Assembly (NCBI GenBank): GCA_030616535.1
Contig: JAUWXE010000010.1
Coordinates: forward strand, 1 to 19,647
Reading direction: 5' to 3'
Origin: Candidatus Aerophobota bacterium
Lineage (GTDB): Bacteria; Aerophobota; Aerophobia; Aerophobales; AE-B3A
Length of the DNA stretch: 19,647 nt
The notes beneath the pieces were generated by a model. It worked only from the letters and a program-made list of their open reading frames with translations, did not search any database and had not been told where the DNA came from. Every line of letters starts with the position of its first letter. The stretch's first letter is position 1. Of this stretch, positions 15,518 to 19,647 are shown piece by piece. A program made the translations under genes and the position numbers.

Positions 15518-15518
15518 A

Positions 15519-16313
15519 TTGCCTTTATTCATTTTCTTTTCTTTCTTTGTTTTCATTTTAGGATTATCGATGGGATCTTTTTTAAATGTTTGTATTTACC
15601 GTCTTCCTCGAGGCGAGTCTTTACTTCACCCTCCCTCCCATTGTCCTCAATGCGGTAATTTAATAAAATGGCATGATAATATTCCCCTCCTGAGCTATCT
15701 TCTGCTAAAAGGAAGGTGTCGGCACTGCTCCTCTCGCATCTCTTTTCGATATCCCCTGGTTGAAGCACTGGCAGGAGTCTTTTTTCTTTTTTCCTTTTTT
15801 CACCACTCTGCCAGGACTTTCACCTTCCCTTTTTTTCTTTCTTTTTTGAAGGATCTCGTCTTTATTTCCTTCCTAATTCCGGTCTTTTTCATTGACCTCG
15901 AACATCGGATTGTTCCCAATCCTCTCTCTTACGGAGTTCTCGTCTCTGGACTACTTCTTAGCTTCCTCACCAGATCCTTTTTTTCCAGCCTGGTTGGGTT
16001 GGGCATAGGGGGAGGTATATTTCTAATCATCAGATTTCTGGGCACTTTCTTTTTGAAGGCCGAAAGTATGGGAATGGGGGATGTAAAACTGGCAGCAGGA
16101 ATAGGTGCCTTTCTGGGATGGAGACTCACGCTGGTCTGTTTTTTTCTCTCCTTCCTCTTGGGAGCAATGGTGGCTATTTTTCTTCTGTTGACCCATCTAA
16201 AAAGAAGAAAGGATAGGATTCCTTTTGCTCCTTTTCTGGTGGCAGCAGCTTTAATTTCTCTTTTCTGGGGAGAAAAACTTTTCAGTCTTTACCTAACGCT
16301 TGTTTATTATTAG
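15519..16313 (+). CDS. pilD: Prepilin peptidase / N-methyltransferase (GspO/PilD)
   Basis: An inner-membrane aspartic peptidase that removes the pilin leader and methylates the new N terminus. TTG at 15519, one base after the pseudopilin stop, is the preferred start; the longer frame (from 15447) overlaps the pseudopilin by 71 bases, and the next ATG (15570) would cut the first membrane helix. From TTG the product has 264 residues. Four zinc-ligand cysteines are C42, C45, C67 and C70, and the catalytic aspartates are D126 in FFIDLEHRIVPN and D188 in GMGDVKLAAGIGAFLG. Several further hydrophobic helices follow. Its position suggests translational coupling to its substrate. Confidence 0.93.
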   Translation: MPLFIFFSFFVFILGLSMGSFLNVCIYRLPRGESLLHPPSHCPQCGNLIKWHDNIPLLSYLLLKGRCRHCSSRISFRYPLVEALAGVFFLFSFFHHSARTFTFPFFLSFLKDLVFISFLIPVFFIDLEHRIVPNPLSYGVLVSGLLLSFLTRSFFSSLVGLGIGGGIFLIIRFLGTFFLKAESMGMGDVKLAAGIGAFLGWRLTLVCFFLSFLLGAMVAIFLLLTHLKRRKDRIPFAPFLVAAALISLFWGEKLFSLYLTLVYY

Positions 16314-16442
16314 CAGGGGAGTTTCTCCAAGTCTTCCGGCAGATACTTCCTTGGGAGATCTATGTTTTGTAACTTTTTTCTGGTTCGAAGTTAAAAAGCC
16401 TCTAAGTAAATTTAAGAGAACCTAACACCAGGACTCAACAGA

Positions 16443-16736
16443 ATGGACGAAAAAACATGGAAAAAGAAACTCTTCCTTATTTTAGTCTTTATTGAATCTT
16501 CTTTTCTCCTCTTTTGGGGAGCGAAAAGTTATTACCAGGTCAGGCAGGCCCAAAACCAGGTAAGGAAGGTGGAGAAAGAGTTGAACCAATTAAGACTGGA
16601 GAACAAAATCCTGATGCAGCAAGTAGAAAACATGAAGGACCCTTTCTACCTCGAGAAAATGGCTAGAGAAAAGCTAGGTTTAGCCAAAAAAGGAGAAATT
16701 ATCTATAAAATCCTTCCTCCCAAGGAAAAGAAATAA
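16443..16736 (+). CDS. FtsB/DivIC-family septum formation protein
   Basis: A small bitopic division protein expected to bridge FtsL and FtsQ/DivIB in the divisome. The 97-residue product has a short basic cytoplasmic tail, a membrane helix (about 9-27, KLFLILVFIESSFLLFWGA), a periplasmic coiled coil (about 33-66, with regular leucines and VEKELNQLRLENKILMQQV) and the family motif DPFYLEKMAREKLGLAKKGEIIYK. AGGA lies about 10 bases upstream of the ATG. It follows pilD after 129 bases that contain only a weak TAACTT/AAGTTA hairpin and no clear promoter. FtsB and DivIC names are interchangeable at this similarity. Confidence 0.88.
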   Translation: MDEKTWKKKLFLILVFIESSFLLFWGAKSYYQVRQAQNQVRKVEKELNQLRLENKILMQQVENMKDPFYLEKMAREKLGLAKKGEIIYKILPPKEKK

Positions 16737-16781
16737 TTAATCCTTCTCAATTCACAACCCTCCAGTCTCCCCTGATTTCCC

Positions 16782-16809
16782 TTGACAAGATAAAAAGGTA
16801 TGCTATAAA
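16782..16809 (+). promoter_or_regulatory. Candidate promoter of the tRNA cluster, extended -10
   Basis: TTGACA (16782-16787), a 16-base spacer ending in TGC, then TATAAA (16804-16809). The TG one base before the -10 makes it an extended -10 promoter. Transcription would begin near 16816, about 57 bases before the mature tRNA-Leu. Confidence 0.65.
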
Positions 16810-16872
16810 TTCAATGGTGGGAAAGGTGCCTTATTTGATAAACTGCTTGCAGTGACCGGGCCGGTGATAAGA

Positions 16873-16962
16873 GCCGGAGTGGCGGAATGGGTAGACGCAG
16901 TGGACTTAAAATCCACTGGATAATTAATATCCGTGCCGGTTCGAGTCCGGCCTCCGGCACCA
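16873..16962 (+). tRNA. tRNA-Leu (anticodon UAA)
   Basis: A complete class II tRNA of 90 bases including encoded CCA. The acceptor stem pairs GCCGGAG with CTCCGGC. The anticodon stem GTGGA/TCCAC holds loop CTTAAAA, giving anticodon TAA. The long variable arm GGAT/ATCC is typical of leucine tRNAs, and the T arm contains GTTCGAGTC. It reads UUA codons (and UUG by wobble). Confidence 0.97.
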
Positions 16963-16964
16963 AA

Positions 16965-17006
16965 TACGTTGCTCGTTGTTCGTATCTCGTAAAATGAATA
17001 ATGAAC
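16965..17006. repeat. Degenerate 7-bp tandem repeat, six units
   Basis: Heptamers such as TACGTTG, CTCGTTG, TTCGTAT and CTCGTAA follow each other at exact 7-base steps, decaying into AATGAAT-type units. The tract starts two bases after the CCA end of tRNA-Leu. Confidence 0.75.
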
Positions 17007-17079
17007 CTCAAACAAAATTAACGAAATGTGACGAGCGTATTACATACATAATGAAGAGAGTTAGGTGTTTTAAGTTTTT

Positions 17080-17114
17080 TACGATATACTAGATACGAAA
17101 TACTATATACGGAT
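17080..17114. repeat. Degenerate 7-bp tandem repeat, five units
   Basis: Five units of TAC-G/T-A/G-N-N, for example TACGATA, TACGAAA and TACTATA, in exact 7-base phase. The tract ends 8 bases before initiator tRNA-Met. It also supplies a possible promoter for that tRNA (TTTACG at 17078, 17-base spacer, TACTAT at 17101), though the repeat itself could produce this match by chance. Confidence 0.8.
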
Positions 17115-17121
17115 TCATTAT

Positions 17122-17198
<77 letters not shown>

Positions 17199-17207
17199 GA
17201 TTTTTTC

Positions 17208-17281
17208 GGCGGTGTAGCTCAGTTGGTTAGAGCACACGGCTCATACCCGTGGAGTCCGAGGTTCGAATCCTCGCACCGCCA
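17208..17281 (+). tRNA. Elongator tRNA-Met (anticodon CAU)
   Basis: A 74-base class I tRNA. GGCGGTG pairs with CACCGCC, the anticodon stem CACGG/CCGTG carries loop CTCATAC, and the T arm is CGAGG/CCTCG. The CCA end is not encoded (the genome continues TGA), unlike its two neighbours. Anticodon CAT could also belong to tRNA-Ile2 with lysidine at position 34; the overall sequence and the initiator neighbour favour elongator Met, but this is not proven. Confidence 0.9.
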
Positions 17282-17331
17282 TGAAAACCTTGTATAACGA
17301 GGAATTAGCTAAAAGAAAATAGAGAACTCAC

Positions 17332-18210
17332 TTACCACTTAAATCCCAGAGAGATCCTGTGGGTATTACCTAAATCTCCATAGGCAACATAAGCATAATC
17401 AAGATCAACCGTAGCTACCTTAAAACCTAATCCTGCCGTAAGTCCGGAGCCGGCATCCTGGTTACTTTTATAGCCAACTCTTAAGGCTACAATTTTCTCT
17501 ATCCACCACTCTGCTCCGGCACAATAGTAGGTATCATCATCGGTAGGCTTTACTAAATCCAGGGCTATCACGAAAGGATTTCGTCTTAACGCCAGACCTA
17601 ATCTTAGCGTGAGCGGTAAAGGATCACTACCTAACTCTGTGCCTATATTCTGAACCACCAGACCCAGAATAAGAGGTTTGCTCACCTCTGTTAGAAGGCC
17701 AACATTAGCCAAAAAAGCACTTTCCTTATCCTCAGCGATGGTATCCTGGATAATTCCTGCACCAAAACCAAAGCTAAATTTAGGGGCGATTTTTTTTGCA
17801 TATCCTACCATCAGTTCTAAATCAGAAGCGGTGAAGTTCCCGGTAGGATTACCAGCCTCATCTCTACCTTCTAAAGTCCCCATGTCAACATAATTTGCAG
17901 CCAATCCCAGGGTTCCCCCCATTGAGGGAAATCCCATACTTAGATAGCCCTGTCTGATATCCTCAAACCACAAATTATAGGTAGCTGAAAGTTCTCGTCC
18001 CTTGATTTGGGCCAGGCCTGCCGGATTCCAGTATAAGGAGGTACTATCGTCAGCCAGAGCAGTAAAGGCTCCTCCCATAGCAGTTGCCCTGGCACCCACT
18101 CCAATTTTCAGGAAATTAGCCCCTGTGGTTCCCGGACCACCAGCATAAGCATAGCTGGTCAAAATCAGAATAAAGGCCCCTATTCCTATACTCGTCAACA
18201 TCCTTGGCAT
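17332..18210 (-). CDS. PorV/PorQ-family (UPF0164) outer-membrane protein
   Basis: A FadL-like beta-barrel family found in many diderm phyla; PorV of Bacteroidota works in type IX secretion, but no such system is seen here and the role is open. The 292-residue product has a signal peptide cut after AYA (about residue 23), then the family signature GANFLKIGVGARATAMGGAFTALADDSTSLYWNPAGLA. Alternating hydrophobic strands follow, ending in ISLGFKW with a C-terminal aromatic residue as expected for barrel insertion. AGGAG lies 7 bases before the ATG. It is downstream of, and on the same strand as, the other barrel gene, but has its own candidate promoter. Confidence 0.9.
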   Translation of the reverse strand: MPRMLTSIGIGAFILILTSYAYAGGPGTTGANFLKIGVGARATAMGGAFTALADDSTSLYWNPAGLAQIKGRELSATYNLWFEDIRQGYLSMGFPSMGGTLGLAANYVDMGTLEGRDEAGNPTGNFTASDLELMVGYAKKIAPKFSFGFGAGIIQDTIAEDKESAFLANVGLLTEVSKPLILGLVVQNIGTELGSDPLPLTLRLGLALRRNPFVIALDLVKPTDDDTYYCAGAEWWIEKIVALRVGYKSNQDAGSGLTAGLGFKVATVDLDYAYVAYGDLGNTHRISLGFKW

Positions 18211-18364
18211 TTTTTTCTCCTTTTCAAAAAAGATATTCGAGGGGAATTCTCCCCGGCTAAGAAATTAGGTAAAATACAATATCTTATCTTCAACAGGTGG
18301 AGGAAGAAAAGCTTCTAACTTTTGCCTTTGGCAAAGAAGGTTAAAAAGCGCCTCTCTATAATTT

Positions 18365-18392
18365 AGTGTAATTATAAGTATGTGCAGGTCAA
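18365..18392 (-). promoter_or_regulatory. Candidate promoter of the PorV-like gene
   Basis: On the minus strand: TTGACC (18392-18387), a 16-base spacer, then TACACT (18370-18365), a modest -10. It would give a leader of about 150 bases before the ATG at 18210. That leader contains two small hairpins: TTTGCC/GGCAAA near 18326-18343 and GGGGA/TCCCC near 18240-18254, the latter followed by a T6 run. Confidence 0.42.
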
Positions 18393-18460
18393 TGTATAGG
18401 GAATCCTTGTCAGTTCTTTCGTGGAGGTAAGATCTCACCCCCATTTTTTGGTATTAGATA

Positions 18461-19603
18461 TTATTTAAAGCGGATGGCAAGGCCCACCATTAGACCTGTA
18501 AACTTGAGTGTCCTTTTTTGAAGTCTCCATCCTGATCCCTCGCCTGCAACCCAGTCACCAGGGACTGAGTATTTTGGGGCAACCGGTGCATTCCACCAGA
18601 TGGAGTAGAAGCCACCGCAACTGATAGAGACATTCTCTGTTATGTAATAGGCAACTTTTAGCTTTAGCTCTGTCACTGGGAGTGCTACTCTCTTGCTCTT
18701 CGAGAAGGAAAACTCACCAGTATAGACATCGTGAAAAACAGTTTCGCCAGTAGCAGGATCTACCCACAATATGTCGTCAATATCTTCCCAAAGACCTGTA
18801 TGCTCTACCTTACCAAACAGGACCGACTGGTTGATAAAGCCCTCAATCCCAAACTTTTGACACTTTACCTTTCCTTCAAATCCTAAAACAGGGCCTGCCA
18901 TAAAGCCATAATTTGCCTCACTTGTCGATTCGAGGCTAACGTGGTTGTCAAAGTTGCAGCCATAGTCATAGTCATAAATAAACGCCCGCTGCTTTTGGCC
19001 AAGATTTTCTTTAATTTTGAGGCTTCCAAGCTTTGCTCCCAAGGAAAAATTTGCAAAGCTGTCCTTCTTTTCTGCCAGGGTACGACTGAGAAAAAGATCA
19101 CCTGTCCACACCTCAAGCTTATCCTCTGCCCAGTAATCAACTGGAGACATATATGAATCCTCTAACTCATTGTAGAGAGGCGAGATGGTATGATCCCACA
19201 TGCGGACCCCATTTTGGTAATAAATATATCCAGTTAGTGTAGTTTCCTCAGGAGGTGTGGTTACCCTACCACTTTTTGAGTCATCAGTGCCAAACCACCA
19301 TCCGCTAAGACCAAACCCCCACTGATTTTTTCTGTAGATTGCCTCTCCTCTCAGGGTGAACTTATCCTTCATGTTGAGGTTTATTGGCTCATAGGTCGCA
19401 TTGTAATCTAGGGTAATATTCCCGGCACCATCAACAGAAAACTCCTCCCTATACTTGACTATATCGCCTACATGCTCATCATAGCCATAGACATCCATCC
19501 ACATAGGCTCAAGCTGAACGCTCCAGCCATCCTGAGCCTGAACTATACTCTCTGCTGCAAATATAAATATCGCTGACAATACAATAATTATTGAAAGTCT
19601 CAT
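18461..19603 (-). CDS. Predicted outer-membrane beta-barrel protein, unassigned family
   Basis: I do not recognise a specific family. The 380-residue product has a clear signal peptide (MRLSIIIVLSAIFIFAAESIVQA, cut before QDGW). The mature chain is rich in Trp, Tyr and Gly, with many alternating short strands (YRKNQWGFGLSGWWF, YGFMAGPVLGFEGKV, LKLKVAYYITENVSISCGGFYSIWW). It ends GLMVGLAIRFK, where the last strand has aromatic and hydrophobic alternation, consistent with a barrel of roughly 12-16 strands. Acidic loops such as WEDIDDILWVDPATGE could face outward. The ribosome site GGAGAAGG lies close before the ATG. It could be a porin-like channel or a structural barrel; the substrate is unknown. 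Its upstream region runs off the window. Confidence 0.7.
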   Translation of the reverse strand: MRLSIIIVLSAIFIFAAESIVQAQDGWSVQLEPMWMDVYGYDEHVGDIVKYREEFSVDGAGNITLDYNATYEPINLNMKDKFTLRGEAIYRKNQWGFGLSGWWFGTDDSKSGRVTTPPEETTLTGYIYYQNGVRMWDHTISPLYNELEDSYMSPVDYWAEDKLEVWTGDLFLSRTLAEKKDSFANFSLGAKLGSLKIKENLGQKQRAFIYDYDYGCNFDNHVSLESTSEANYGFMAGPVLGFEGKVKCQKFGIEGFINQSVLFGKVEHTGLWEDIDDILWVDPATGETVFHDVYTGEFSFSKSKRVALPVTELKLKVAYYITENVSISCGGFYSIWWNAPVAPKYSVPGDWVAGEGSGWRLQKRTLKFTGLMVGLAIRFK

Positions 19604-19647
19604 CCTTCCTTCTCCTTTTAATTTTTTGCTCGATTATCTCCTTTTCA

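Noticed and set aside
16803..17015. Minus-strand open frames with a GGRTRTGTD...DFKSTAS-like translation
   Set aside because: They are antisense to tRNA-Leu. This type of translation is a familiar false prediction opposite tRNA-Leu/Ser genes.
17292..17311. Weak CCTCG/CAAGG hairpin followed by TTTT on the minus strand after the PorV-like gene
   Set aside because: The stem has only four pairs with a mismatch, too weak to call a terminator.
18423..18449. Hairpin GGAGG.../...CCCCC followed by T6 on the plus strand, resembling a terminator
   Set aside because: Both flanking genes are on the minus strand, where the hairpin has no T-run after it, and the stem needs two G-U pairs. It is not called as a terminator.

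Overview
This window looks like a chromosomal segment of an uncultured diderm (two-membrane) bacterium of moderate to low GC. The evidence is two outer-membrane beta-barrel type proteins with signal peptides (one of the PorV/UPF0164 family), a YajC/queuosine block, a complete MreBCD rod-shape operon and a type II secretion/type IV pilus assembly cassette. PorV/UPF0164 proteins together with single-operon pseudopilin cassettes are frequent in candidate phyla such as Omnitrophota, Aerophobota or WOR-3, but the phylum cannot be fixed from this sequence. No phage, IS transposase or CRISPR array is present, and no gap without a gene exceeds 300 bases.

Layout. 1-655: VapBC-type toxin-antitoxin pair. 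659-4583 (+): metG, rsmA, mtnA, gatC, meaning tRNA charging, rRNA methylation, methionine salvage and an amidotransferase subunit. 4584-6934 (-): mreB-mreC-mreD. 7289-9181 (+): a membrane-anchored SurA/PpiD-like parvulin foldase. 9164-11722 (-): queA-tgt-yajC. 11958-16313 (+): pilB-pilC-pseudopilin-prepilin peptidase. 16443-16736 (+): FtsB/DivIC-like division protein. 16873-17281 (+): tRNA-Leu(UAA), initiator tRNA-Met and a second CAU tRNA. 17332-19603 (-): PorV-like protein and an unassigned beta-barrel protein. The foldase, YajC (Sec), secretion cassette and outer-membrane proteins together suggest envelope biogenesis, and MreBCD and FtsB add wall growth and division.

Several likely starts differ from the longest open frame: metG at TTG 709, mtnA at ATG 3191, gatC at ATG 4290, mreB at 6934, the foldase at GTG 7289, pilB at ATG 11958 and prepilin peptidase at TTG 15519. 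For metG, mreB and pilB the longer frame would run upstream through a promoter.

No complete new system is visible in the genes, which are mostly housekeeping. The unusual signals lie between them. (i) Six intergenic tracts are built from degenerate 7-bp tandem units. (ii) Two of these tracts belong to a gapless block of about 67 bp that ends exactly at the -35 box of both the mreB and queA promoters. (iii) Seven candidate promoters found by eye all have a 16-bp spacer. (iv) An 88-bp element with perfect 24-bp inverted ends sits on the mtnA/gatC junction, and a solitary half copy sits in front of rsmA. (v) The foldase leader carries an RNase P-like fragment.
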